Shown: positions 16,410 through 25,749, counted from the first letter of the stretch. The stretch: DNA of 64,000 bases from an uncultured Lachnospiraceae bacterium (GCA_910588845.1 CAJURU010000005.1:102637-166636); one strand, 5' to 3'. Notes: generated from the letters alone by a model not told the origin. Numbers and translations: made by a program.

Positions 16410-17618
16410 ATGGCTTTGAATAAAGTTTCAGTGGATGATATTAATGTAAATGGAAAACGCGTGCTTTGCAGATGCGATTTCAACGTACCTTTAAAAGAAG
16501 GCAAGATTACAGACGAGAACCGTCTGGTTGCAGCGCTGCCTACCATTAAGAAATTAATTGCAGACGGCGGCAAGGTAATTCTCTGTTCTCATCTTGGCAA
16601 GCCTAAGGGAGAGCCAAAGCCTGAATTGTCTCTTGCTCCTGTTGCGGCAAGATTGACAGAATTGTTAGGGCAGGAAGTAAAATTTGCGGCTGATCCGGAA
16701 GTAGTTGGACCGAATGCCAAGGCAGCGGTAGAGGCTATGAAAGACGGAGAGGTTATTTTACTTGAGAATACACGTTATAGAGTAGAAGAGACCAAGAATG
16801 GAGAGGCTTTCTCCAAGGATTTAGCTTCTCTTTGCGATATTTTTGTAAATGATGCGTTCGGAACAGCCCACAGAGCGCATTGCTCTAACGTTGGTGTTTC
16901 TGAGTTAGTTGATACAGCGGCAGTTGGTTATCTGATGCAGAAAGAGATTGATTTCCTGGGTAATGCAGTGGAGAACCCGGTAAGGCCTTTCGTAGCAATC
17001 TTAGGCGGAGCAAAAGTTGCAGATAAGCTGAATGTAATTTCTAATTTACTGGAAAAATGTGATACCCTGATTATCGGCGGCGGTATGGCTTATACATTCT
17101 TAAAGGCACAGGGCAATGAAATTGGAAAGTCTCTGGTTGATGACAGCAAACTTGATTACTGTAAGGAAATGATTGCCAAGGCTGAGAAGCTTGGTAAGAA
17201 ATTATTACTGCCGGTTGACTCCGCAACGATCACAGATTTCCCGAATCCTATTGACGCACCGGTTGACGTAGAAGTTTATGATTCTGACAAGATGCCGGCA
17301 GACCGCGAAGGCTGCGATATCGGGCCTAAGACGGCAGAGATGTTTGCAGACGCTGTAAAATCTGCAAAGACTGTAGTATGGAATGGGCCGATGGGTGTAT
17401 TTGAGAACCCGACGCTTGCAGCAGGAACAATTGCGGTTGCTAAAGCATTAGCAGAGACAGATGCAACTACGATTATCGGCGGCGGAGATTCCGCAGCAGC
17501 AGTAAATCAGTTGGGATTTGGCGATAAGATGAGCCACATTTCTACAGGCGGCGGAGCTTCTTTGGAATTTTTAGAGGGTAAAGAGCTTCCGGGAGTAGCG
17601 GCAGCAACAAATAAATAG
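16410..17618 (+). CDS. pgk: phosphoglycerate kinase
   Basis: 402-aa enzyme making ATP from 1,3-bisphosphoglycerate. Family motifs are RCDFNVPL near residue 22, SHLGKPKGE near 62, LENTRY near 118, ILGGAKVADKL near 195 and the nucleotide-binding GGGDSAAAVNQ near 360. AGGAGG precedes the ATG. It sits between gap and tpiA in pathway order; a repeat element separates it from tpiA. Confidence 0.96.
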   Translation: MALNKVSVDDINVNGKRVLCRCDFNVPLKEGKITDENRLVAALPTIKKLIADGGKVILCSHLGKPKGEPKPELSLAPVAARLTELLGQEVKFAADPEVVGPNAKAAVEAMKDGEVILLENTRYRVEETKNGEAFSKDLASLCDIFVNDAFGTAHRAHCSNVGVSELVDTAAVGYLMQKEIDFLGNAVENPVRPFVAILGGAKVADKLNVISNLLEKCDTLIIGGGMAYTFLKAQGNEIGKSLVDDSKLDYCKEMIAKAEKLGKKLLLPVDSATITDFPNPIDAPVDVEVYDSDKMPADREGCDIGPKTAEMFADAVKSAKTVVWNGPMGVFENPTLAAGTIAVAKALAETDATTIIGGGDSAAAVNQLGFGDKMSHISTGGGASLEFLEGKELPGVAAATNK

Positions 17619-17715
17619 ACCGAAAGCAACTAGCGATTGGCAAGCCGAAGGCGCAGACAGAGCGTGCTGCGAGGTCGTTCTGAGAGATTAGCGAAAGCGA
17701 GCCGAAGGCGCTTTT
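17619..17715 (+). repeat. 3'-flanking repeat element after pgk (copy 2)
   Basis: Contains CTAGCGATTGGCAAGCCGAA, GGCGCAG and then GTTCTGAGAGATTAGCGAAA followed by GCGAGCCGAAGGCGC. Block order matches the element after gap. Confidence 0.65.
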
Positions 17716-17764
17716 GACACCCTGATCCAAGTAAATTATAAATTAAGAAAAAGAGGATAAGAAC

Positions 17765-18514
17765 ATGGCAAGAAAGAAAATTATTGCAGGAAACTGGAAA
17801 ATGAACAAGACTCCGAGCGAGGCAGTAGCTCTGGTAAACGAATTAAAGCCCTTAGTTGCCAATGATGAGGTTGACGTAGTATTCTGTGTACCGGCAATCG
17901 ACATCATTCCGGCAATGGAAGCTGCAAAGGGCTCTAACATCAATATTGGTGCAGAGAATATGTATTACGAAGAGAGCGGCGCATACACAGGAGAAATTGC
18001 TCCCAATATGCTGACTGACGCTGGTGTGAAATATGTCATTATCGGACATTCTGAGAGAAGAGAATACTTTGCAGAGACCGATGAGACTGTAAATAAGAAA
18101 GTGCTCAAGGCGTTTGAGCATGGTATTACACCAATCATCTGCTGTGGAGAGACTTTGACACAGAGAAAACAGGGTATTTACATTGACTGGATCCGTATGC
18201 AGATTAAGATTGCATTTCAGAATGTAACTGCCGATCAGGCCAAGACAGCAGTAATTGCATATGAGCCAATCTGGGCAATCGGAACCGGTGAGACAGCAAC
18301 TTCCGATCAGGCAGAAGAAGTTTGCGCGGCAATCCGTACCTGCATCAAAGAGGTTTATGATGAGGCTGCCGCAGAATCTATCCGCATTCAGTACGGCGGT
18401 TCTGTGAATGCTGGCAATGCAGCAGAGCTTTTCTCTAAACCGGACATTGACGGCGGACTTGTTGGAGGGGCTTCCCTCAAGGCTGATTTTGGCAAGATTG
18501 TCTGCTATAAGTAA
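17765..18514 (+). CDS. tpiA: triosephosphate isomerase
   Basis: 249-aa TIM barrel interconverting dihydroxyacetone phosphate and glyceraldehyde 3-phosphate. The start MARKKIIAGNWKMNKT has the Asn/Lys substrate residues. Catalytic His95 is in IIGHSERREYF and Glu167 in AYEPIWAIGTG; the phosphate loop GGSVNAGN is present. AAGAGG precedes the ATG. Third of the glycolytic set gap-pgk-tpiA. Confidence 0.96.
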   Translation: MARKKIIAGNWKMNKTPSEAVALVNELKPLVANDEVDVVFCVPAIDIIPAMEAAKGSNINIGAENMYYEESGAYTGEIAPNMLTDAGVKYVIIGHSERREYFAETDETVNKKVLKAFEHGITPIICCGETLTQRKQGIYIDWIRMQIKIAFQNVTADQAKTAVIAYEPIWAIGTGETATSDQAEEVCAAIRTCIKEVYDEAAAESIRIQYGGSVNAGNAAELFSKPDIDGGLVGGASLKADFGKIVCYK

Positions 18515-18576
18515 TTAGTTTTATAAAAAAAATTATACGGATCATAATAGATCTGTTTCTAGTGTGATTATTACAG

Positions 18577-18621
18577 AACCTCACTTCTTGTTATGGAATG
18601 AACATAATGGAAGTGAGGGTT
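18577..18621. terminator. long hairpin after tpiA, probable terminator
   Basis: AACCTCACTTC pairs with GAAGTGAGGGTT and an inner TTATG/CATAA extends the stem. TTTGTGTTATT follows, a weak T-tract. Confidence 0.55.
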
Positions 18622-18663
18622 TGTGTTATTGGAAGCATTTTAGGGTGGATAAAAAATTTTTTC

Positions 18664-18720
18664 TTCCATAGAAAACACTTTGTCATACCCAAACGTGAAA
18701 GTGATTTTCTATAAAAGAAA
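18664..18720. repeat. AT-flanked hairpin element E2
   Basis: ATAGAAAACACTTT pairs with AAAGTGATTTTCTAT with one bulge; the loop contains CCCAAACGTG. Sequence and flanks (AAAAATATGTG) resemble E1 upstream of pgk. Confidence 0.55.
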
Positions 18721-18817
18721 AAAATATGTGTACTCGTGTGAGAGGGTAATATAGAAGAGAAAAAGAGAGAAAAACTCAAATGTAAATTATAAATAAAAGC
18801 AAAAATGTATAATGATA

Positions 18818-18847
18818 TTGACAAAAGTGAATTATTCACAATATAAT
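18818..18847 (+). promoter_or_regulatory. promoter with palindromic operator for the ATPase gene
   Basis: TTGACA (18818-18823), 18-nt spacer, TATAAT (18842-18847). The spacer contains the perfect palindrome GTGAAT-T-ATTCAC (18827-18839), placed to block RNA polymerase when bound. Confidence 0.75.
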
Positions 18848-18882
18848 AAATCATTATAATGAAAAAGAAAGAGAGCAGAATC

Positions 18883-20256
18883 ATGTTTTTAGGCTTTTCA
18901 GTAAGTAATTTTTTATCTTTTAACGAAACACAGACGATTTCTATGATGGCGTCAAAAGTAGTCAGGCACAAAGAACACATCCTAAGTGGTAATGGCAAAA
19001 GAATTTTAAAAACAGGGCTTATTTATGGAGCCAATGCGGGTGGGAAGAGTAATTTAATCAGAGCAATTGATTTTTCAAGTGATATTATATTGGATGGTCT
19101 GGATTCTGTAGATTTGAATAAAAAATATTTTCGTATTTGCAACGATGGGTACAAAAACCCGGCGGTTTTTGAGTATCGCCTGATTACTCAGTCGGGGAAA
19201 GAGTATTCTTATGGGCTTGCTATATCTTATGTAGAAAAAAAGATACTTTCAGAATGGCTGATCCGTATAGAGAAGAGCGGCGCCGAGACCTATATATTTA
19301 ATAGGAATATTGATGAAAAGGGTGTACATCGTACAGAGAGCGAAATCAAAATAAAGGATGCTCAAGAGAGAACAAGATGGAAATTTTATTTGGAGGATTT
19401 TGGGGAAAGCATTTCTGATACTATGAAGAAAAAAAGTATTTTGAGTGATGTTGCTGAAAGAAGTAATGGAAAACAGGGAATTTTCTCGGAAGTGTTGGAC
19501 GTTTTTCTATGGTTCCAAAGTATAATTATAATTTTTCCAACCAGCCAATACAGTGGGTTAAATCAGATGGTGGAAGACGAGGACATCAGGGAGCTATTTT
19601 CTCATTTGTTAAAGTATTTTGATACAGGAATTGAATCTGTGGAATCAAAAATGGGATATGTGGAGTTTGATAAAATTTTTGATGGAATTCCAAGAGAAGA
19701 GGCAGAAAAATTAAAGATTAGAATTTCTAATGATATTCAAGAAGAGCCCGTAATGTTCAAAGTGAATAATCAGATGTATCTGTTACGCAAAGATATGGAA
19801 GGGAATATCATTACAACAAAAATGATGCAAAATCATGGTAATGACCGGGAACTTTTCGATTATTTAGAGGAATCTGATGGAACAAAAAGACTGTTTGATC
19901 TCATTCCCTTATTTTATGAGCATAATGGAAATAGTGTGATTTTTATAGATGAGATTGACCGGAGCCTTCACACGAACCTTACACGAAAATTCCTCGAACT
20001 GTTTTATGAATTAACGGAAGGAGATACAAGCCAGCTCATTGCAACGACACATGATTCCAATTTACTGGATTTAGAATTGGTCAGGCAGGATGAAATCTGG
20101 TTTGTAAAAAGGATGGAAGACCATAGTTCTAAGATATACTCGTTAAACCGTTTCAAAGAACGTTATGATAAAGTAATTGATAAAGAATATTTGTTGGGGC
20201 GTTACGATGCTATACCAGTGTTTGATGATGGGATTTTGGAGGGCATAAATGCATAA
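18883..20256 (+). CDS. AAA/ABC-type ATPase of a two-gene defence-like module
   Basis: 457-aa ATPase of the AAA_15/AAA_21 type. N-terminal VSNFLSFNETQTISM is typical; Walker A GANAGGKS is at residues 49-56, and near the C-terminus come Walker B VIFIDEIDRSLH and the ATTHD switch histidine. It resembles ATPases of RloA/AbiLi/PARIS-like pairs, which sense infection and control a Toprim partner (known for related systems). The ATG at 18883 is preferred over that at 18859, which would lie almost on the transcription start. The gene overlaps the broken RloB-like gene by 8 nt. The ATPase itself looks complete, and composition is more AT-rich than its neighbours. Confidence 0.8.
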   Translation: MFLGFSVSNFLSFNETQTISMMASKVVRHKEHILSGNGKRILKTGLIYGANAGGKSNLIRAIDFSSDIILDGLDSVDLNKKYFRICNDGYKNPAVFEYRLITQSGKEYSYGLAISYVEKKILSEWLIRIEKSGAETYIFNRNIDEKGVHRTESEIKIKDAQERTRWKFYLEDFGESISDTMKKKSILSDVAERSNGKQGIFSEVLDVFLWFQSIIIIFPTSQYSGLNQMVEDEDIRELFSHLLKYFDTGIESVESKMGYVEFDKIFDGIPREEAEKLKIRISNDIQEEPVMFKVNNQMYLLRKDMEGNIITTKMMQNHGNDRELFDYLEESDGTKRLFDLIPLFYEHNGNSVIFIDEIDRSLHTNLTRKFLELFYELTEGDTSQLIATTHDSNLLDLELVRQDEIWFVKRMEDHSSKIYSLNRFKERYDKVIDKEYLLGRYDAIPVFDDGILEGINA

Positions 20257-20820
20257 TCAATTTAGATTAATGTCAACAGCATATGAACGAGAAGAAGAGG
20301 ATGCGAGGGTTCTTGTAGAAAAAAGGATTTTTCTATCAGTAGAAGGAAATGAAACGGAGAAAGAATATTTTGACGGCGTATCAAAAAACAGAGTAAAAAT
20401 AGGCATCAATGGTAAAATTGACGTTGAAGTTTTGGGCAGAGGGAGAAAAGATACGAACAGTGCGCCGCAACAGGTAGTTGAATTGCTGGAGGAGTATATC
20501 AGGCTTAGGGAACTATCGGAAATATCTGAAAAAATACAACCGTGAATTGGACGAATTTGCCATATTGATTGACAGGGATAAGCTTACGCATTCAGAAGCC
20601 AATATGTATGAATGCATTAATTATTTAAAGAAAAGGGATATGTTTCTGATAGAGCGCACCATGGGAAAAGCAATATAAGTTTTGCCAGAAAATATATGCC
20701 TTTCATAGATAAGGCCATCGAGCAGGCAAAAAAATTTCCCGGGGATGAAAATGAACTTGTAGACAATATAGGTTGTAACTTGTGGAAACTTATGGAGGAG
20801 TTAAAAAAGTATCCCCACAC
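20249..20820 (+). pseudogene. RloB-like (Toprim-type) effector, frameshifted and internally deleted
   Basis: Frame from 20249 gives RIFLSVEGNETEKEYFDGV, the conserved glutamate segment, then stops at 20545. One frame further, from about 20500 to 20658, the homology resumes with ELDEFAILIDRDKLTHSEAN, including the DxD of a Toprim-like site. From about 20660 the original frame resumes with HGKSNISFARKYMPFIDKAI and ends with LWKLMEELKKY. The usual NPxFExWLLLH segment between the last two blocks is missing. So there is at least one frameshift plus a deletion. It overlaps the ATPase gene start-to-stop, the normal arrangement of such pairs. RloB assignment is from memory of the family. Confidence 0.7.
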
Positions 20821-20822
20821 CC

Positions 20823-21692
20823 CTACTTCTTGCGGAACTCCCTGGGAGTACACTGATACTTCCGCTTGAACACCCGGTTAAAATAAGAGAGATTCTCAAA
20901 TCCCGTCTCAGAAGCAATATTGACTACCGTGTCAGAAGATGAGCTTAAAAGCCGCGCGGCCATGGTGATACGGTAGTCGTTTAAATAGTCTGTAAAAGAT
21001 ACCCCCATACTGGCTTTAAAAAATTTCATAAAATGTGACTGGCTGAAACCGCAGATTCTGGCTGCGTCTGCAATAGAAATTTTTTCCCCATAATTAGTCT
21101 CCACATATTTGAGAAGCCCTTTTAAACGGTCGAGAGATTTGTTGTGGGCGTGGGAAGCTGCGCTGTGAAAGGACTTTGAGAGTTCGTAGAAGAAGGAAAA
21201 CAGTTGTCCTTTGATGGCGAGCTGATATCCATAGGCAAAATCCTGGCAAATGCAGTCTATAGCGTTGAGGCAGCCGGACAAAGCGGGGTACAGGGGAGAG
21301 TTTCTTGTATATAAGGTGTCGGGGAGAGTCTTTCCATGTTTCATAGGCTGAAAAAACTCTTCCGTGCAGATATCTTCCTGAGGCGCCATCAGCATAGAGA
21401 GCTTGAAAATAATATTTTCATATTCCATGGAATAATCAGACTGCTGCTCTATAGAATGGAGTTGTCCCGGCGGCACGACAATAATATCTCCCTCGGAAAC
21501 CTGAAAGGGAGACAAATCAACATTGATGGTTCCGCGTCCTTTCTTGATATAAATTATTTCCATAGCATTGTGCCAATGAGTGGGCACAATTGTAAAATCT
21601 ATGGGGATGCTGCACAAATAGATATCAAAGGGGAAGTTATCTTGCCCGTGAGGTTTTGTCTCCTGGGAGCATTCGTATTCGTGTATGTTCAT
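20823..21692 (-). CDS. AraC-family transcriptional regulator with cupin sensor domain
   Basis: 289 aa. An N-terminal cupin-like ligand domain (HWHNAMEIIYIKKGRGTINV, then EGDIIVVPPGQLHSIE) is followed by the AraC DNA-binding domain from about residue 185, with ISIADAARICGFSQSHFMKFF and VNIASETGFENLSYFNRVFK as the two helix-turn-helix units. Such proteins sense sugars or similar molecules. Its stop abuts the broken RloB fragment. It is divergent from glycogen phosphorylase, which could be a target, but this is only suggested by position. Confidence 0.88.
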   Translation of the reverse strand: MNIHEYECSQETKPHGQDNFPFDIYLCSIPIDFTIVPTHWHNAMEIIYIKKGRGTINVDLSPFQVSEGDIIVVPPGQLHSIEQQSDYSMEYENIIFKLSMLMAPQEDICTEEFFQPMKHGKTLPDTLYTRNSPLYPALSGCLNAIDCICQDFAYGYQLAIKGQLFSFFYELSKSFHSAASHAHNKSLDRLKGLLKYVETNYGEKISIADAARICGFSQSHFMKFFKASMGVSFTDYLNDYRITMAARLLSSSSDTVVNIASETGFENLSYFNRVFKRKYQCTPREFRKK

Positions 21693-21735
21693 GAATCCCT
21701 CCTTAGATTAAACAACGTTTATGGCTATTCAAAGA

Positions 21736-21779
21736 GACCTAAGGGATCCTCCCAGCTTTGCTGGGTCCCTCCTTAGGTT
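21736..21779. repeat. interspersed palindromic element, copy 3 (reverse orientation)
   Basis: GACCTAAGG (21736-21744) and CCTTAGGTT (21771-21779) enclose CCCAGC-TTTG-CTGGG. Reverse-complemented it matches copy 1, but the inner stem has changed from CCCAAC/GTTGGG to CCCAGC/GCTGGG, a compensatory pair change. Confidence 0.85.
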
Positions 21780-21930
21780 ATATAATAGTATTGTACTACT
21801 TTTTGCTACCATACTGCAAGAAAATTATGGCAATAAATCATATACTTATAAATATAAAAAATGAGGGAACGCTAATCAATATGGCATAGTATGCTTCCCT
21901 GTGAACCGTTTAAGGAGAATGGAGGAAAAA

Positions 21931-24189
21931 ATGAGTTTGAATGTGAGGGAATTACTGGAAAAGAAATGCTGCAACAATATTGCAGCCTGCACGGATGAAC
22001 AGCTTTATTATGGGCTGCTGGGAATTGTCAAAGATTTGGCGAAAGAGAAGGAGAGTAATAAGGGCAAGAAGAAAATTTATTATATTTCTGCGGAGTTTTT
22101 GATTGGCAAATTATTGTCTAATAACCTGATTAATTTGGGCATTTACGATGAAGTGGCAAAGATGTTGGCACAGTACGGGAAGGATATTAATCTGATTGAG
22201 GAAGTTGAGCCAGAGCCGTCTTTAGGAAATGGAGGATTGGGACGTTTGGCCGCATGTTTTCTGGATTCCATGGCAACCCTCGGATTAAATGGAGATGGAA
22301 TAGGGCTTAATTATCATTTTGGTCTCTTTTTGCAGACATTTGAAAATCGTTTGCAGAAAGAAAATAAGAATCCCTGGATTGAGAAAGAGAGCTGGCTGAC
22401 GAAGACAGACGTGACATATCCTATTCAGTTTGGCGGTTTCACGGTGCAGTCCAGGATGTACGATTTGGACGTGACGGGATTTGATAATCGTACGAACAAA
22501 CTGCATTTGTTTGACATTGAGACAGTAGATGAGAGTTTAGTGCGAAATGGCATTGATTTCAATAAAGAGGACATTTGCAAGAACCTTACGCTCTTCTTGT
22601 ACCCGGATGATTCCGACGATGCAGGCCGGCTGCTGCGTGTGTACCAGCAGTATTTCATGGTAAGCAATGCGGCGCGATTAATCCTGGAAGAGTGCGAGCA
22701 GAAGGGATCTACGCTTTATGATTTGCCGGATTACGCCGCAATACAGATTAATGATACGCATCCCAGCATGGTAATCCCGGAATTGATCCGCCTGCTGATG
22801 GAGAGAGGAATCCGTATGGAGAAGGCAATTGATATCGTATCGAAGACTTGTGCGTATACGAACCACACGATTCTTGCCGAGGCGTTAGAGAAATGGCCGA
22901 TGGACTACCTCAATAAAGTAGTTCCCCAGCTCATGCCGATTATCCGAGAACTTGATACGATTGTCAAAGAGAAATTCGATGATACGTCAGTTGCTATCAT
23001 TGACGATACGGACCGCGTGCATATGGCGCATATGGATATCCATTATGGCTATAGCGTCAACGGCGTGGCTTATCTGCATACAGAAATTTTAAAGAAAAAT
23101 GAGTTGAATAACTTTTATAAAATCTATCCTGATAAATTTAACAATAAAACGAACGGCATCACTTTCCGCCGCTGGCTGATGCACTGCAATAAAGGCCTTA
23201 GCCGCTATCTGGATGAAGTAATCGGAACCGGCTGGCATAAGGATGCGGACGAGCTGGAAAAACTGCTCAAATTTGCGGACGATGATAAAGTGTTAAATAA
23301 ATTATTAGAGATTAAAAAGGAAAATAAACGCGCCCTCGCTGCATATCTCAAGGCTACCCAGGGCGTAGAGATTGATGAAAATTCTATCTTTGATATTCAG
23401 ATTAAGCGTCTTCATGAGTACAAACGCCAGCAGATGAATGCGCTGTATGTGATCCATAAATATCTGGAGATTAAGAAAGGCAGGAAAATTTCTACGCCAA
23501 TCACAGTAATTTTCGGCGCGAAAGCAGCTCCGGCATATGTGATTGCCAAAGACATCATTCATTTGATTCTCTGCCTGCAGGAGATTATTAACAATGATCC
23601 CGAGGTCAGTCCATATCTGAAAGTAGTTATGGTGGAAAATTACAATGTAACGAAAGCCGAGAAGCTGATACCTGCGTGTGATATCTCAGAGCAGATTTCT
23701 CTGGCGAGCAAAGAGGCGTCTGGAACTGGAAATATGAAATTTATGCTCAACGGCGCGGTGACATTGGGAACAATGGATGGTGCAAACGTAGAAATTGCAG
23801 ACCTCGTAGGAGAGGACAATATTTATATTTTCGGCGAGAGCTCCGATACGGTTATTGAGCATTATGATAAGGCAGACTATGTCTCCAAAGAATACTATGA
23901 GGAAGACGAAGATATCAAGGAAGCAGTTGATTTTATCGTCAGCGATGCGATGCTTAAAGTTGGACAGAAAGAAAATCTGGAACGTCTTTACAAGGAACTT
24001 TTGAACAAAGACTGGTTTATGACGTTGTTGGATTATAAGGATTATGCGGCTAAGAAAGAAGAAATCTTCAAGGATTATGAAGACCGTAATGCCTGGGCAA
24101 AGAAAATGCTCGTAAACACGGCGAAGGCAGGGTTCTTCTCTTCCGACAGGACGATTGCGGAATATAATAAAGATATTTGGAAATTATAA
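21931..24189 (+). CDS. glgP: glycogen/alpha-glucan phosphorylase
   Basis: 752-aa GT35 enzyme that releases glucose 1-phosphate from alpha-1,4-glucans. Motifs include EPSLGNGGLGRLAACFLDS, the NDTHPS region, RIHEY-like IKRLHEYKRQQ and the PLP lysine Lys603 in GTGNMKFMLNGA. The ATG at 21931 with GGAGG five nt upstream is preferred to the GTG at 21901. A small hairpin (AGGGAACGC / GCTTCCCT) lies just before it. No other glycogen genes are in the window. A terminator follows. Confidence 0.93.
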   Translation: MSLNVRELLEKKCCNNIAACTDEQLYYGLLGIVKDLAKEKESNKGKKKIYYISAEFLIGKLLSNNLINLGIYDEVAKMLAQYGKDINLIEEVEPEPSLGNGGLGRLAACFLDSMATLGLNGDGIGLNYHFGLFLQTFENRLQKENKNPWIEKESWLTKTDVTYPIQFGGFTVQSRMYDLDVTGFDNRTNKLHLFDIETVDESLVRNGIDFNKEDICKNLTLFLYPDDSDDAGRLLRVYQQYFMVSNAARLILEECEQKGSTLYDLPDYAAIQINDTHPSMVIPELIRLLMERGIRMEKAIDIVSKTCAYTNHTILAEALEKWPMDYLNKVVPQLMPIIRELDTIVKEKFDDTSVAIIDDTDRVHMAHMDIHYGYSVNGVAYLHTEILKKNELNNFYKIYPDKFNNKTNGITFRRWLMHCNKGLSRYLDEVIGTGWHKDADELEKLLKFADDDKVLNKLLEIKKENKRALAAYLKATQGVEIDENSIFDIQIKRLHEYKRQQMNALYVIHKYLEIKKGRKISTPITVIFGAKAAPAYVIAKDIIHLILCLQEIINNDPEVSPYLKVVMVENYNVTKAEKLIPACDISEQISLASKEASGTGNMKFMLNGAVTLGTMDGANVEIADLVGEDNIYIFGESSDTVIEHYDKADYVSKEYYEEDEDIKEAVDFIVSDAMLKVGQKENLERLYKELLNKDWFMTLLDYKDYAAKKEEIFKDYEDRNAWAKKMLVNTAKAGFFSSDRTIAEYNKDIWKL

Positions 24190-24209
24190 ACGTAAACAGC
24201 GCTAAATAA

Positions 24210-24241
24210 AGGAGGCTCCATGTGAGCCTCCTCCCTTTTTG
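24210..24241 (+). terminator. terminator after glgP
   Basis: Perfect 9-bp stem AGGAGGCTC / GAGCCTCCT, 5-nt loop, then CCCTTTTTGC. Confidence 0.85.
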
Positions 24242-24257
24242 CAGAATAAGAAACGAT

Positions 24258-25535
24258 TTATAATTTTTCTTCGTCTTTGTCCTCCGGCAGCCGTAAGAAT
24301 AACTTATTGATGCGGTTTTTATCTGTGTCTTCTACGCGCAAAAAGACATTTTCCGGCGTGACGATGGATTCGCCGGTTTCGGGAAGGTGGTCTAATAACT
24401 CAATCATATAACCGCCTACCGTGTCGTAATCCTCAGAGGAGAGAGATAAGCCAAGTAGATTGCATAAGTCTTCCAAATTCATCGTACCCTGCACTAAGTA
24501 TTCTCGTTCCCCTAATTTCTGAATAGGGTCCTCTTCGTCCATATCGTATTCGTCGCGAATTTCCCCTACGATTTCCTCTAAGATATCTTCCAGCGTGATC
24601 AAGCCGGCGGTAACGCCGTACTCGTCCAGTACGATAGCGATATTAAAGGAAGATTTTTTCATTTCAATTAACAGGTCGATCGTTTTCTTGTGTTCATAAG
24701 TGTAGTAAGGTTTGCGCAAAATATCGCGCACTGAAAAGTTCTCTCGGCTTGCCTCATAGAGAAGCAGGTCTTTCATGTTGACTGTGCCGATGACGTTGTC
24801 TGTGGAATTCTCATAAATTGGCAGGCGGGTAAATTTATCTGTACGGAATATTTCAATTAATTCATCGTAACTGCTATTGATATCTGCGAATGTCATATCA
24901 ATTCTGGGAACCATAATTTCTTTGGCCTGGGAATCTCCGAAATCAAACACATTGTTAATCATCTCATGTTCTTCGCGCTCAATGACGCCTTCTTTATGGC
25001 CAACGTCCACGATTGTCCGCAGTTCTGCCTCTGTGAGAGCATTCTGTCCGTCGGCCACATTGACCCGCAGTAATATTAGAAAGCCCATGGATAATTTATT
25101 GATAATGAAAATCACAGGCGTGAGAATCTTCATCAGCAGAAGAATAACGCCGGAATAATTGAGGGCAATCTTGTCTGCGTGGATGGTGGCAAGTGTTTTA
25201 GGGGAAATCTCACCGAAAATTAAGACCAGGACGGTAAGGGTTCCAGTGGCGATTCCAGCTCCGGCATTGCCAAAAACTTGAATTGCCAATGCAGTAGCCA
25301 GGGAAGACGCCGACAGATTTACGACATTGTTGCCAATCAAAATAGCGCTGAGCATTTTGTTGGGGTTGCTGGTGACTTCCAGCACGCGCCGGGCGCGCTT
25401 ATCGCCCTCACTGGCAAGGTTGCCGATGCGGATTCTGTTGAATGTTGTCAGAGCCGTCTCCGCAGAGGAGAAAAAAGCAGATAAAATTAATAAAACAATG
25501 ATAAATATTAGTTGTATGGATTCGCCTGAGTCCAA
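24258..25535 (-). CDS. CNNM/CorC-type membrane protein (DUF21-CBS-CorC_HlyC)
   Basis: 425 aa. An N-terminal DUF21 domain with four hydrophobic segments (from residue 8, starting IFIIVLLILSAFFSSAETAL) is followed by two CBS domains (about 205-330, KEIMVPRIDMTFADIN and TAGLITLEDILEEIVGEI) and a C-terminal CorC_HlyC domain. Such proteins are linked to magnesium or cobalt efflux and were long annotated as hemolysins. The start is TTG with AAAGGAG 8 nt upstream. It is convergent with glgP. Confidence 0.88.
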   Translation of the reverse strand: MDSGESIQLIFIIVLLILSAFFSSAETALTTFNRIRIGNLASEGDKRARRVLEVTSNPNKMLSAILIGNNVVNLSASSLATALAIQVFGNAGAGIATGTLTVLVLIFGEISPKTLATIHADKIALNYSGVILLLMKILTPVIFIINKLSMGFLILLRVNVADGQNALTEAELRTIVDVGHKEGVIEREEHEMINNVFDFGDSQAKEIMVPRIDMTFADINSSYDELIEIFRTDKFTRLPIYENSTDNVIGTVNMKDLLLYEASRENFSVRDILRKPYYTYEHKKTIDLLIEMKKSSFNIAIVLDEYGVTAGLITLEDILEEIVGEIRDEYDMDEEDPIQKLGEREYLVQGTMNLEDLCNLLGLSLSSEDYDTVGGYMIELLDHLPETGESIVTPENVFLRVEDTDKNRINKLFLRLPEDKDEEKL

Positions 25536-25749
25536 GTATATCGCTCCTTTCGGTAAGCATTAAAATTTATAAATCTATAGTGTTATTGAGAAGCCCAAGG
25601 CACAGATATGCTGGAAAGACTGTGTTTTGAACTGTTATAAATAATATATAGGAAGAAGAGAATTTTTGCAAGGAATAGTTTCAAAGTGGGAAGAATAGAA
25701 TATATCAATGGACATTCTGTCATAGATTATCAAAAGGGAGGAAGAGGAG

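Larger units (their letters stand above)
18515..18817. other. intergenic region after tpiA with two hairpins
   Basis: Holds a hairpin at 18577-18621 and the E2 hairpin element at 18664-18720. No gene is supported on either strand. Confidence 0.6.
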
